DNA of 64,000 nucleotides from Janthinobacterium sp. SUN073 (GCF_030397665.1 NZ_JAPUBT010000009.1:1-64000), one strand, 5' to 3'; shown: positions 45,670 through 55,548, counted from the first letter of the stretch. Translations and numbers: made by a program. The notes: a model not told the origin generated them from the sequence alone.

Positions 45670-45916
45670 TTCTCGGGCCTTGCTGCTTGCCCAGATCGGC
45701 TTCCGGGTTTGGGCCCAAAAAATACCGCTACCACAACTGATAAAAATCAAAGCCAGAAGACGCGCAGTGTCAGGATTGATGTTACTATTTTTTGAATGTT
45801 TGTGAAAAAATCATGCCTGCAGTGCGCGCATGCGAAGTAGTGCACCATTTTGCAGGAACCGATATCGTTGGGATTTGGCTGCTCGCGGCCAGGAACAAGA
45901 CTTCAAAGGGTTAGCC
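45670..45916. other. Gap between receptor terminator and methyltransferase gene
   Basis: The 303-nt space after the receptor holds the terminator at its start. The remainder is increasingly AT-rich (TACTATTTTTTGAATG near 45783) and probably holds the promoter of the next gene, but no clear -35/-10 pair, repeat or small gene is seen. Confidence 0.4.
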
Positions 45917-46600
45917 ATGGTGATGACTTCCTTAGCGCAAACGCAATGCCAGATATTTCTGGAGGGGGAGGGTGATCGCTGGTTTGACCGCAATCGATCT
46001 ACCTTGAACCAGCAGAAGTCATTCTACGAGAACGAAACGATCAAGCGCGTCCTGGCCAGTCATCGTGACCGTATCGGGCATATCCTGGAAATCGGCTGTG
46101 GCAACGGCGTCAAACTGGCGGATCTCAGCCAGTTTTTTGCTGCACAGGGCCATGGCATCGATCCCTCTGCCGAGGCCGTGCGCGAAGGCATGGATAAATT
46201 TCCTAATATTAATGTTCAACTGGACGTTTCGATCGCGTCGCACATTCCGCACGGCGATGCCAGCATGGATTTGGTGTACTTTGGCTTTTGCCTGTACCTG
46301 GTAGACCGGACGGAAATTCTCAAGGCTGTTGCCGAGGCTGACCGGGTATTGAAGAGCGGCGGGTTTCTTGCCATCCTGGACTTCGATCCAGGCTATCGCC
46401 ACAAGCGGACCTATCATCACAAGCCCGGCCTTTTTTCCTACAAGACGTCCTATGCGGATTTCTTTACTGCCAGCGGTCATTATTATCTGGTCGCCAAAGA
46501 CAGCTTTTCCCATAGCGAACATGCCTTTACGCTCGATAGCGATGAGCGTGTTTCCATCTGCATCCTCTACAAAGAACCCGAGCCATATGGCAAGGACTGA
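45917..46600 (+). CDS. Class I SAM-dependent methyltransferase
   Basis: 227 residues. The SAM-binding motif I is ILEIGCGNGVKLADLS, with an acidic motif HGIDPSAEA and post-motif region DLVYFGFCLYLVDR; the Methyltransf_11 pattern is complete. Substrate unknown. ATG at 45917 has AAAGGG 6 nt upstream; ATG 45923 is also possible. Lower GC than the flanking genes, and next to an AT-rich acyltransferase, so probably acquired. Confidence 0.8.
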   Translation: MVMTSLAQTQCQIFLEGEGDRWFDRNRSTLNQQKSFYENETIKRVLASHRDRIGHILEIGCGNGVKLADLSQFFAAQGHGIDPSAEAVREGMDKFPNINVQLDVSIASHIPHGDASMDLVYFGFCLYLVDRTEILKAVAEADRVLKSGGFLAILDFDPGYRHKRTYHHKPGLFSYKTSYADFFTASGHYYLVAKDSFSHSEHAFTLDSDERVSICILYKEPEPYGKD

Positions 46601-46769
46601 CAAAGCAGTCGTCAACGGACGAAATTGCTGGTTGGCGGCCATGCCCTAGCACCGGCGAGCACAGGCGCCACCAAATCGTAAGGTGCTGCAGACTTTATTC
46701 GGTGTTTCTACAGCCCTCCACTCGCTTGCTCGTCCGGTATCCGGATTGCCGTTTGCTGGCGCATACCCC

Positions 46770-47848
46770 CTATTTTTCCAGGCGTTTTGCAATGCGATGA
46801 CCAAGTGAAATCAATGGCGTTTCTATGAGTTTGTACATGATAAATGCCAGAAGTAAGGTGGCGACAGTGATGGCTATCCGATAATTTTCAGCCCAGTGAT
46901 CCGGCAGTTCGAACTCGATCTTCCATTTGTTGCGCCCGAGCTCCATGAAAAGGACCCAGTGAACCAGATAGAGTGAGAATGATGCGTTGCCAATGGCGAT
47001 CATGAATTTTGTGTATCTGCTGTGCCAAAAACTGTTTGTGTTGCTGGCATTTAATTTCTCTGAATTCAAGAAGGCCATAATTAACAGGGCTGAACATATG
47101 CTGGTTCCCAATGTGGTAATCAAGGTGTTCCAGCTTGAGTTTGGCCAACCCAGCATGTTTTCCCAAATGAGAAATACAATGATAGAGGCAAGCAGCGGCC
47201 CAGCCGATTTGAATTTCAAAAGTCGATCTTGATTTTTGTAAATCAGAATTCCTGTTAGAAAGTTAATGTGAGTCGCAGACAATAAGTGGTAATCCCAGAA
47301 AGGTGGGAGTGTGCCCTGATTTATCAGGATGGGTAAAGCCATGCCGATTCCGCCAAGCAAGGCGAGAGTGATGATTAATGTTCTTAACCTGGAAAAATAT
47401 AAAATAATCGCACTCAGGAGATAGAATATTATTTCATGTTCCAGCGTCCAGCCGACGGCATAGGGTGGATGATTTTCCAGCGGGAAGATGCTAAAAGACT
47501 TGATGATTTCCGACATTCCCAGGTCGCCGCCGCCAAGGTTGTAGCCGTAGTATAGTTGCAGATAGACAGCCAGCCCGCAAAATATCCAGTATAGGGGGTA
47601 AATTCTGAAGAAGCGTCTTGTTAAAAACGATGCCGGTTGAATTTTTCCCTTGCTTGCGATATGGGCAATGATGAAGCCACTAACGACAAAAAAAGATCGA
47701 CGCCGAGATAACCCCATTTATAAACAAATGGAAGAGTGACTTTATATTCATCTGGGAATGAGGCGACTACGAAGTGAGAATGAAACATTACGACGGACAG
47801 CGCTGCAATTGCTCTAATTATTTGAATTGAGGAGAATTTCTGAAGCAT
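46770..47848 (-). pseudogene. Acyltransferase 3 family membrane protein, frameshifted
   Basis: Two overlapping reading frames together make one OafA/Exo-type acyltransferase: the N-terminal part from ATG 47848 (FSSIQIIRAIAALSVVMFHS, WGYLGVDLF) and the rest down to 46770 (FVVSGFIIAHIASKGKIQ, RRFFRIYPLYWIFCGLA, then eight or nine more helices). The break is at a run of seven T (minus strand, 47688-47694); an eighth T would restore LGVDLFFVVSGF, the family motif. It may be a real mutation, a phase-variable tract, transcriptional slippage or a sequencing error. Such proteins O-acetylate cell-surface sugars. The gene is clearly AT-richer than the rest of the window. Confidence 0.8.
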
Positions 47849-47982
47849 TAGTGCAGCCTGTCAGTTGTGGGAACATGATTATAGTAAGGTCTTGAGGAAT
47901 ACGCTAACCCTTAATTCCTTGTCATAGAGGAAAGAAATGTACATGTGGAGATGTTTTTTCACAATGTCAGCCGTCGATTGCC

Positions 47983-48510
47983 TCAATTCATCGCTGGTGT
48001 AGGCGATGCCTTGCACGGCTCATGATTGGGGCGGCCGGCCATCGTTGGCAGCGATTCCCGGTCAGCAAATGCGCCCAGCGCCCACGATTGAGGCCAGCCC
48101 AGTTCATTGCGCACGGCCAAGGCTTCCGTCGCCTTGCCCTGGCGTTCATACTGGTCGATCAGCGCCTTGTAGCTGAGGGCGCTCGACCGTTCGCTCTTCT
48201 TTGCCAGCGCGATGGCCTGGCGGAAATGAAACTCGGCCGCATCGTAGCGGCAGGCCCCGCTGGCGGCGCGTCCCGCCTGGTGATGCAGTCGCGCCTGCCA
48301 AGCGAAGTCGCCCCGGCCCAGTTCGACATTGTCGACGGCCGCCTCATAGCTGCGCATGGCCTGCGCCCAGTCGCCCTGGCTGGCCGCCTCGCGTGCGAAC
48401 TGCTCCTGCTGCGCGGCCATGCGCAGTTCGGTTTGCGTGGAGCAGGCGCCCAGCGCGATCAGGATCAGCGGCAGGACGAGGCAAGCGCGGAAGGGGAGTA
48501 GTGTGGACAT
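47983..48510 (-). CDS. Lipoprotein with TPR-like helices
   Basis: 175 residues. Signal with lipobox IALGACST (cysteine near residue 23), then a helical repeat region (EFAREAASQGDWAQAMRSYE, LHHQAGRAASGACRYDAAEF, ALIDQYERQGKATEALAVRN) of tetratricopeptide type and a short polar tail. Probably membrane-anchored and protein-binding; function unknown. ATG at 48510 gives the proper signal peptide; the open frame extends further upstream without one. Divergent from the asparaginase gene. Confidence 0.75.
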   Translation of the reverse strand: MSTLLPFRACLVLPLILIALGACSTQTELRMAAQQEQFAREAASQGDWAQAMRSYEAAVDNVELGRGDFAWQARLHHQAGRAASGACRYDAAEFHFRQAIALAKKSERSSALSYKALIDQYERQGKATEALAVRNELGWPQSWALGAFADRESLPTMAGRPNHEPCKASPTPAMN

Positions 48511-48643
48511 GGCGCCACTGTAGCGCAAGCAAGGGCGCGCACGTTTGCGCGGGACGCATGAATTGGGGGATTTGTGCGGCACTGATGACATATAATTTGC
48601 ACACGACTTTGTTATTTTTGACAGTACACCTCTCGGGAGCACC

Positions 48644-49738
48644 ATGTTTTCACGCAAATTCCATTCTTGTGCACAGCTGATGCTGGCCACCTTGCTGATG
48701 AGTTTTGTCGCCACCGCGCCCGCGCGCGCGCAAGAGGCGGCCGTCAAATTGCCGAATGTGGTGATCCTGGCCACGGGCGGCACCATCGCCGGCAGTGGCG
48801 CCGACAGCACCACCACCGTCGGCTACACCTCGGCCACCGTGGGCGTCGAGCGCCTGATCGCGGCCGTGCCGGAACTGAAAAAAGTGGCGAATGTGAAAGG
48901 CGAGCAAGTGTTCCAGATCGCCAGTGAAAGCATGGGCAATAGCCACTGGCTGGCCCTGGCCAAGCGCATCAACGTGCTACTGGCCTCGAACGATGTCGAT
49001 GGCGTGGTCGTCACGCACGGCACCGACACCATCGAAGAGACGGCGTATTTCCTGAACCTCACCGTGAAGAGCCACAAACCCGTGGTCGTGGTGGGCGCCA
49101 TGCGGCCATCGACCGCCATCTCGGCTGACGGCCCGATCAACCTGTACAACGCCGTGATGCTCGCTGGCAGCAAGGAAGCCGTGGGCAAGGGCGTGCTGGT
49201 GGCCTTGAACGACCAGATCAACGCGGCGCGCGAAGTGACCAAGACGAACACGTCGACCACCGACACCTTCAAGTCGCCGGAACTGGGCATGCTTGGCTAC
49301 ATCCAGGGCAGCAAGGCCTTTTTCTACCGCCAGTCGACGCGCAAGCACACCCTGGAATCGGAATTTGACATCAGCAAGCTCGATGCCTTGCCGCAAGTGG
49401 ACATCGTGTATGGCTACGCCAACATGAACCGTGTCGGCATGGACGCGTTTATTGCCGCTGGCGCCAAGGGCATCATCCACGCGGGCGTGGGTGATGGCAG
49501 CGTGGCCGCGCAAATGAAGCCGGCCCTGGTGGAAGCGCGCCAAAAGGGCGTGCTGATCGTGCGTTCGAGCCGCGTCGGTCAGGGCATCGTGGCGCGCAAT
49601 GGCGAAGCCAACGACGATGAACTCGACAGTGTCGTGTCCGACACCCTGAACCCGCAAAAAGCCCGCATCCTGCTGATGCTGGCCTTGACCAAGACCAACA
49701 GTACGCAAGAAATCCAGCGTATTTTTTACACGTATTGA
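48644..49738 (+). CDS. ansB: Type II (periplasmic) L-asparaginase
   Basis: 364 residues. Signal peptide ending PARAQ, then the asparaginase/glutaminase fold with both catalytic threonine motifs: ILATGGTIAGSG near the N-terminus and VVTHGTDTIEETAYFL near 125; also AMRPSTAISADGPINLYNA and IHAGVGDGSVAAQ. Hydrolyses L-Asn to Asp and ammonia in the periplasm. A TATAAT lies at 48591-48596 but its -35 is poor. Followed by a hairpin terminator. Confidence 0.95.
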   Translation: MFSRKFHSCAQLMLATLLMSFVATAPARAQEAAVKLPNVVILATGGTIAGSGADSTTTVGYTSATVGVERLIAAVPELKKVANVKGEQVFQIASESMGNSHWLALAKRINVLLASNDVDGVVVTHGTDTIEETAYFLNLTVKSHKPVVVVGAMRPSTAISADGPINLYNAVMLAGSKEAVGKGVLVALNDQINAAREVTKTNTSTTDTFKSPELGMLGYIQGSKAFFYRQSTRKHTLESEFDISKLDALPQVDIVYGYANMNRVGMDAFIAAGAKGIIHAGVGDGSVAAQMKPALVEARQKGVLIVRSSRVGQGIVARNGEANDDELDSVVSDTLNPQKARILLMLALTKTNSTQEIQRIFYTY

Positions 49739-49748
49739 TCCTTCTCGT

Positions 49749-49784
49749 GCCAGGCCAGCCTTATTGGCTGAGCCTGGCTGATTT
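49749..49784 (+). terminator. Terminator after ansB
   Basis: GCCAGGC-CAGCC (49749-49760), loop TTATT, GGCTG-A-GCCTGGC (49766-49778) gives a 12-bp stem with one bulge, followed by TGATTT. Confidence 0.6.
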
Positions 49785-49866
49785 ACGCTTGCCCGCTTTG
49801 CTGCCATACTTCGCTTCTGAATAACTTCCTGGCAGAAGCAGCAACACTGTTCCTTGTCCCTTGTCC

Positions 49867-50718
49867 ATGGCTATCCTGTCCGACATCATCCTGTATCCGA
49901 TCAAATCGTGCGCCGGCATCCACTTGCAGGAGGCTGTGCTCACACATTCCGGGCTGATGAGCGAACACGTGTTCGACCGCGAATGGATGGTGGTCGATGC
50001 GCAGGGCCGCTTCCTGACCCAGCGCGAACATCCGCGCATGGCGCTGATCGTGCCGTCCATCAAGGCCACCACGCTGGAATTGCGCGCGCCGGGCATGCTG
50101 CGCCTGGAAATCGAGCTGGGCTTGCCGCATCCGCAACTGGCGCCCATGCTGGAAGTGCAGGTGTGGGACGATAGCGTGCGCGCCTACGATTGCGACGACG
50201 TCACGGCCACCTGGTTTTCCAACGCCATCGGCGTGCCGTGCCGCCTGGTGCGCTTTCACCCGGACGTGGTGCGCGCCACCAGTACCAAGTGGACGGACGG
50301 TGTGGCGGCCGCGACCATGTTTGCCGATGGCTACCCGGTGCTGATCGCCGGCAGTGCTTCGCTCGACGACGTCAATGACAAGTTGCGCGCCGCCGGCCGC
50401 GAGGCGCTGCCGATGAACCGGTTCCGTCCCAATCTGGTGATCGGCGATATCGGCGCCTTCGAGGAAGACTACGCCGCGTTCCTGCAATTTGGCGCCACCG
50501 TGTTAAAACCCGTCAAGCCGTGTTCGCGCTGTCCGATCCCGTCGGTGGACCAGGCCACTGGCGTGCCGGGACCGGACCCGCTCGACGTCATGCATGGCTA
50601 TCGCGCCAAGCCCGAACTCGATGGCGCCATCTGCTTCGGCATGAACGCCATCGTCACCGACGGCGGCGACGAGCGCATCGTGGTGGGGCAGGACATCGGT
50701 TTCGAACTGGCATTTTAA
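49867..50718 (+). CDS. MOSC-domain protein, YcbX-like without ferredoxin domain
   Basis: 283 residues: MOSC N-terminal beta-barrel (about 1-115; LYPIKSCAGIHLQEAVLT, FDREWMVVDAQGRFLTQRE) and MOSC domain (about 125-270) with RFRPNLVI and the conserved cysteine KPCSRCPIPSVD that can bind molybdenum cofactor. Homologues (YcbX, mARC) reduce N-hydroxylated compounds; E. coli YcbX has a C-terminal [2Fe-2S] domain that is absent here, so a separate electron donor would be required. ATG 49867 is preferred over TTG 49861; SD weak. Confidence 0.88.
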   Translation: MAILSDIILYPIKSCAGIHLQEAVLTHSGLMSEHVFDREWMVVDAQGRFLTQREHPRMALIVPSIKATTLELRAPGMLRLEIELGLPHPQLAPMLEVQVWDDSVRAYDCDDVTATWFSNAIGVPCRLVRFHPDVVRATSTKWTDGVAAATMFADGYPVLIAGSASLDDVNDKLRAAGREALPMNRFRPNLVIGDIGAFEEDYAAFLQFGATVLKPVKPCSRCPIPSVDQATGVPGPDPLDVMHGYRAKPELDGAICFGMNAIVTDGGDERIVVGQDIGFELAF

Positions 50719-50752
50719 GCATGGCGCCCGTACAGAAGGGTTTAAGGTTTCT

Positions 50753-51916
50753 ATGAATCAAGCAATACCGCCGGACCCGCGCATTGCCAGCCTCGAAGCC
50801 GAAAACCAGGCCTTGCGCGCGCGCATGGCTTTCCTGCTGGAACAGGTCGAGCGCAACCACGACATCATGTGCCGCCACCAGGCGTTTGACCTGGAAATCG
50901 TCAGCGCGTCCACCTTTCCCGAGTTGATCGGCACCATTTTTCGTACCTTGCCCGTGATCTCTGACCTCGACGGCGTCACCTTGAGCCTGCTCGACGAGGA
51001 TGACGATATCGTACTGGTGATGGAAAAGCTGGGCGTCGATTTCAGCGCCTTTCCGCAGTTGCTATTCGTGCATGCCGTGGCGGAGCTGGGTTTTGCTTCG
51101 CCTGCGCCTGCGCCCGTGGCCGAAGGGGACGCGGCCTTGCCGCCGTTGCCCCTGCTGGGACAGTTCGACGCCGCCGTGCATGGCCCCCGCTTTCCGCAGA
51201 TCAACGCTTTGCGTAGCGTGGCGCTGGTGCCCTTGCTGCGCAACAAGCGGCTGATTGGCAGCCTGAACCTGGCCAGCGGCGACGTGACGCGCTTCACGCC
51301 TTCGCTGGGCACGGATTTCATCAAGCACATGGCCTCCATCATCGCCATTTGCCTGGAAAACGTGATCAGCAATGAAATGCTGAAATACATCGGCTTGACC
51401 GATTCCCTGACGGGCGTCTATAACCGCCGCTATATCGACCGCCGGCTGCTGGAAGAAATCGGCCGCGCGCGGCGCCAGAATTATTGCATTTCATGTATGT
51501 ATATCGATATCGACCATTTTAAACGGGTCAATGACACCTATGGCCACCAGGGCGGCGATGAAGTGCTGCGCGAAGTGGCCACGCGCATCCGCACGGAATT
51601 GCGCCGCTCCGATGCGCTGGGCCGCTTCGGCGGCGAGGAATTCGTCGTCCTGCTGATCGATGCCGACCTCGACAGCGCGACCTTTGTTGCCGAACGCATC
51701 CGCGCCAGCATTGCCGGCACCATGTTTGACTTGCCGGGCAGCGCGCAAGCGTGGGTCAGCGTGTCGATCGGCGTGGCCAGCCTGGAAGCGGACGTGGCGC
51801 TGCTACCCATCGAAACGGTGGCGCAGCAGCTGGTGGCGCATGCCGACCAGGCCCTGTATCAGGCCAAGGCGGGCGGCCGCAACAAGGTCATCAGCTGGCA
51901 GGCGCAGATCGGCTGA
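50753..51916 (+). CDS. Diguanylate cyclase with N-terminal DUF484/GAF-like domain
   Basis: 387 residues. N-terminal coiled coil (residues 10-35) and DUF484/GAF-like sensory region (about 40-210), then a GGDEF domain (about 220-385) with active GGEEF and the allosteric I-site RRSD five residues before it, so c-di-GMP synthesis with product inhibition is expected. No membrane helix, so cytoplasmic. Its stop abuts the stop of the convergent antiporter gene. Confidence 0.92.
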   Translation: MNQAIPPDPRIASLEAENQALRARMAFLLEQVERNHDIMCRHQAFDLEIVSASTFPELIGTIFRTLPVISDLDGVTLSLLDEDDDIVLVMEKLGVDFSAFPQLLFVHAVAELGFASPAPAPVAEGDAALPPLPLLGQFDAAVHGPRFPQINALRSVALVPLLRNKRLIGSLNLASGDVTRFTPSLGTDFIKHMASIIAICLENVISNEMLKYIGLTDSLTGVYNRRYIDRRLLEEIGRARRQNYCISCMYIDIDHFKRVNDTYGHQGGDEVLREVATRIRTELRRSDALGRFGGEEFVVLLIDADLDSATFVAERIRASIAGTMFDLPGSAQAWVSVSIGVASLEADVALLPIETVAQQLVAHADQALYQAKAGGRNKVISWQAQIG

Positions 51917-53896
51917 CTATTTCAATAATAAGGTTTCGGCCTTGGCCACGGCATCGGCAGTGCCGCGCAGCACCACCACGTCACCGCTGGCCAGCTGCGT
52001 CTCTGGCGTGATATCGAGGCGGTCGCGGCCGCGGCGGATGGCCGTCACAAACGCGCCGCAGCCGGTCACGTCGACCGTGCTCAACGGCAAGCCCACACAC
52101 TGCGCGCCCTCGCTGACGGTGACCGTATGCAGGCGTTCCAGCTCGGCATCGTCGCCCGCGTCGCTGGAGCCGTGGAAATAGCCGCGCAGGGACGCATAGC
52201 GTTCCTCGCGCGCCGCCTGCACCCGGTGCACCACGCGGCGCAGGGGCACGCCCATCATGATCAGTGCGTGCGAGGCGAGCATCAGGCTGCCTTCCATCAA
52301 TTCCGGCACCACTTCGGCCGCGCCCGCTTTCTTCAACTGGTCGAGGTCGCTGTCGTCGTGGCTGCGCACGATGACGGGCAGGGTCGGCGCCATATCGTTG
52401 AGTAAATGCAGTAACTTCAGTGCCGAGGGGGTATTCGCATAGGTGATCACCACGGCGCTGGCCCGGTAGATACCGGCCGCCACCAGGCTTTCGCGCCGGC
52501 CCGCGTCGCCATACGAGACGTGGGCGCCAGCCAGCTGCGCTTCCTGCACCCGTTCCGGATCCAGGTCCAGCGCGTGGTACTCGATCTTTTCTTCCGCCAG
52601 CAGGGTGGCCAGGCTTTGCCCGCTGCGCCCGAAGCCGGCGATCAGCACGTGTTTCTGCGACGCCATGGTGCGCGTGGCGATCTTGGTCAGCGCCAGCGAT
52701 TGCATCATCCAGTCGTTGGCCGCCAGCTTCATGACGATGGCGTCGGACTTGGCGATGAGGAAGGGCGCCACCAGCATCGACAGCACCATCGAGGCCAGCA
52801 CCACCTGCACGACGAACGGGTCCATCAGCTTGATGCCGCCCGCCAGGTTCAGCAGCACGAAGCCGAACTCGCCCGCCTGTGCCAGTCCCAGTCCCGTGCG
52901 CAGGGCCACGCCGTTGCTGGACCCGAACAGCCGGGCCAGGCCCGCGATCAGGGCAAATTTCAGCAACACGGGGCCGCACAGCAGCAGCAAGACCAGCCAC
53001 CAGTTGTCGAGCACCACGCGGATATTGAGCAGCATGCCGACGGTGATGAAGAACAGGCCCAGCAGCACGTCGCGGAAGGGCTTGATATCCTCTTCCACCT
53101 GGTGCTTGAATTCCGTCTCGGAAATGAGCATGCCGGCAACAAACGCCCCCAGGGCCAGCGACAGCCCCGCCCGTTCCGTGATCCAGGCCGCGCCCAGCGT
53201 GATCAGCAGCAGGTTGAGCATGAACAATTCCTGCGAGCGGCGCTTGGCGACCATGGTCAGCCAGCCGCGCACCAGCTTCTGGCCGATGAAAAGCAACAAG
53301 ATCAGCACCACCAGGGCCTTGCCGCCGGCCCAGGCCAGGGTTTCGGCCAGATTGTCGGAATCGCGCGTGAGGGCGGGAATCAGGATCAGCAGGGGCACCA
53401 CGGCCAGGTCCTGGAACAGCAAAATGCCGATGATCTTGCGGCCGTGTTCGCTTTCCAGTTCCAGCCGTTCCGTGAGCATTTTCGAGACGATGGCCGTCGA
53501 CGACATGGCCAGCGCACCGCCCAGGGCGAAGGCGGCTTGCCAGCTCAGGTGTATGTAGGAGGACAGGTAGCGTCCGACGAACCAGCCGAAGATGACGGTG
53601 GCGACGATGGTGGTGACCACCTGCGCCATGCCAAGGCCGAAGACGATGCGCCGCATGGCGAGAAACTTGGGAAGTGAAAACTCGAGCCCGATGGAAAACA
53701 TCAGGAAGACGACGCCGAACTCGGCCAGGGTATGGCTGGCTTCGTTCTCGGCCGCCAGGCCCAGCGCGTGGGGGCCGATGACGATGCCGACGGCCAGGTA
53801 GCCCAGCATGGGCGGCAAGTGCAACATTCTGAAAGCGACCACGCCCAGCACGGCGCTGCCGAGTAACATCAGGGTCAGTTCAAGCGAGGAAAACAT
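51917..53896 (-). CDS. CPA2-type monovalent cation:proton antiporter (KefB/KefC family)
   Basis: 659 residues. About 12 membrane helices (1-385; LTLMLLGSAVLGVVAFRM, AEFGVVFLMFSIGLEFSLPK, LGAFVAGMLISETEFKHQVE), an RCK/TrkA-N nucleotide-binding domain (VLIAGFGRSGQSLATLLAEE, ALDLDPERVQEA) and a TrkA-C domain at the C-terminus. Expected to exchange K+ (or Na+) for protons. It lies next to kdsD in many betaproteobacteria. ATG at 53896 begins MFSSLELT; the open frame further upstream is antisense to kdsD and rejected. Confidence 0.9.
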   Translation of the reverse strand: MFSSLELTLMLLGSAVLGVVAFRMLHLPPMLGYLAVGIVIGPHALGLAAENEASHTLAEFGVVFLMFSIGLEFSLPKFLAMRRIVFGLGMAQVVTTIVATVIFGWFVGRYLSSYIHLSWQAAFALGGALAMSSTAIVSKMLTERLELESEHGRKIIGILLFQDLAVVPLLILIPALTRDSDNLAETLAWAGGKALVVLILLLFIGQKLVRGWLTMVAKRRSQELFMLNLLLITLGAAWITERAGLSLALGAFVAGMLISETEFKHQVEEDIKPFRDVLLGLFFITVGMLLNIRVVLDNWWLVLLLLCGPVLLKFALIAGLARLFGSSNGVALRTGLGLAQAGEFGFVLLNLAGGIKLMDPFVVQVVLASMVLSMLVAPFLIAKSDAIVMKLAANDWMMQSLALTKIATRTMASQKHVLIAGFGRSGQSLATLLAEEKIEYHALDLDPERVQEAQLAGAHVSYGDAGRRESLVAAGIYRASAVVITYANTPSALKLLHLLNDMAPTLPVIVRSHDDSDLDQLKKAGAAEVVPELMEGSLMLASHALIMMGVPLRRVVHRVQAAREERYASLRGYFHGSSDAGDDAELERLHTVTVSEGAQCVGLPLSTVDVTGCGAFVTAIRRGRDRLDITPETQLASGDVVVLRGTADAVAKAETLLLK

Positions 53897-53980
53897 GGGT
53901 TGCCCGGTGCGGTCAATGGAAATCGTTGTTTGTTGTGACTGGCAAGTTTTTTGCTTTCCTAATTCGTTTATACTTTGGGC

Positions 53981-55015
53981 ATGAGTGTAACCCATGAAAA
54001 AACAATGCTGAAAGCTTTTGATCGAATTGACATGCAAGCGACGACCGAGCGCGCCGTCGCGCTGGCCCGTACCACCTTGCAGATCGAGTCCGACGCCATC
54101 GTAGCGCTGCGCGCGCGCCTGGCCACGGACGACAGCGTGGGCCGCGCCGTGGCGATGTTGCTGCAATGCAAGGGGCGTGTCGTCGTCTCCGGCATCGGCA
54201 AGTCCGGCCATATCGCGCGCAAGATTGCCGCCACCCTCGCTTCCACCGGCACGCCGGCCCTGTTCGTGCATCCGGCCGAAGCGGCCCATGGCGACCTGGG
54301 CATGGTCACCTCGGACGATGCTTTTATTGCCATATCGTACTCCGGCGAATCGTCGGAACTGATGGCCATCATGCCCGTCGTCAAGCGCATGGGCGGCGTG
54401 CTCATTTCCATGACGGGCAAACCGAACTCCAGCCTGGCCCAGCTGGCCGACGTCCACCTGGATATTTCTGTTGAGAAAGAAGCCTGTCCGCTGAACCTGG
54501 CGCCGACGGCCAGCACCACTGTCACCCTGGCCCTGGGCGACGCGATCGCCGTGGCCTTGCTCGACTTGCGCGGCTTCAAGGAAGAGGATTTCGCCCGCTC
54601 GCACCCGGGCGGCGCCCTGGGCCGCCGTCTGCTCACGCACGTGCATGACGTCATGCGCAGCGGCGAACGGGTGCCGAAGGTGCCCGTGGACGCTTCCTTG
54701 CTGCAGGCGCTGGAAGAAATGACGAAGAAGGGCATGGGCATGACGGCCGTCGTCGATGCGGACAACCGCCCCGTGGGCGTGTTTACCGATGGCGACTTGC
54801 GCCGCATGTTCGAGCGCGTGCAGGATTTCACGCAAGTGGCGATCCGCGACGTCATGCATGTGCAGCCGCGCAGCATCGCGCCCGAACGCCTGGCCGTCGA
54901 TGCCGTGGCCGTGATGGAGCAGTTCCGCATCAACCAGATGCTGGTGGTCGACGCCGACGGCAAGCTGGTGGGCGCGCTGCACATCCATGATCTGACGCAA
55001 GCGAAGGTGATCTGA
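53981..55015 (+). CDS. kdsD: D-arabinose-5-phosphate isomerase
   Basis: 344 residues. SIS domain (about 45-180; VSGIGKSGHIARKIAATLAS, ISYSGESSEL, SHPGGALGRRLL) and two CBS domains (KKGMGMTAVVDADNRPVGVF and INQMLVVDADGKLVGALHI). Converts ribulose-5-P to arabinose-5-P, the first step to Kdo. ATG 53981 is taken; ATG 54005 is an alternative. A TATACT at 53969-53974 would place a transcript start near 53981, in which case the first ATG would be leaderless and 54005 more likely. Confidence 0.95.
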   Translation: MSVTHEKTMLKAFDRIDMQATTERAVALARTTLQIESDAIVALRARLATDDSVGRAVAMLLQCKGRVVVSGIGKSGHIARKIAATLASTGTPALFVHPAEAAHGDLGMVTSDDAFIAISYSGESSELMAIMPVVKRMGGVLISMTGKPNSSLAQLADVHLDISVEKEACPLNLAPTASTTVTLALGDAIAVALLDLRGFKEEDFARSHPGGALGRRLLTHVHDVMRSGERVPKVPVDASLLQALEEMTKKGMGMTAVVDADNRPVGVFTDGDLRRMFERVQDFTQVAIRDVMHVQPRSIAPERLAVDAVAVMEQFRINQMLVVDADGKLVGALHIHDLTQAKVI

Positions 55016-55548
55016 TGGATAGCGTAGCGGACAACCTGGCGCGCGCGGCCAAGGTCAAACTGATGATCTTTGACGTCGATGGCGTGCTCACCGACGGCAG
55101 CCTGCATTTCGGCCCCGATGGCGAGATGATGAAAACGTTTAATGTGTATGATGGCCTGGGCATCAAGCTGCTGCAGGAATCGGGCGTGCAGACGGCCATC
55201 ATCAGCGCGCGCCGCTCGGCCATCACGGCGCGCCGCGCGCAAGACCTGGGCATTACCCATGTGCACCAGGGCGGTCACGACAAGCTGACGCCGTTTCGCG
55301 AACTGCTGGCGCTGACGGGCTTGACGGAAGAGCAATGCGGCTATATCGGCGACGATGTCATCGATGCGCCCATCCTGCGCCGCGTGGGCTTTGCCGTCAG
55401 CGTGCCGGGCGGGCGTCCGGAAGCGCTGGACCTGGCGCACCATGTGACGCAAGCTGGCGGCGGCCGTGGCGCCGTGCGCGAGATCTGCGAATTCCTGCTG
55501 CGCGCCCAGGATAACTATGCGCGCGTCATGGCGCCGTTCCTGGAGTGA
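55015..55548 (+). CDS. kdsC: 3-deoxy-D-manno-octulosonate 8-phosphate phosphatase
   Basis: 177 residues, HAD phosphatase without cap. Motif I IFDVDGVLTDGSL, motif II ISARRSAI, motif III Lys region and GYIGDDVIDAPIL. Releases Kdo for CMP-Kdo synthesis. Start overlaps the kdsD stop by one base (TGATG). Second gene of the kdsD-kdsC-lptC-lptA-lptB-rpoN-hpf operon. Confidence 0.96.
   Translation: MDSVADNLARAAKVKLMIFDVDGVLTDGSLHFGPDGEMMKTFNVYDGLGIKLLQESGVQTAIISARRSAITARRAQDLGITHVHQGGHDKLTPFRELLALTGLTEEQCGYIGDDVIDAPILRRVGFAVSVPGGRPEALDLAHHVTQAGGGRGAVREICEFLLRAQDNYARVMAPFLE

Noticed and set aside
51917-55000. A 1027-codon minus-strand frame including the antiporter
   Set aside because: Only the part from 53896 is real; the remainder is antisense to kdsD, whose SIS and CBS motifs are intact.
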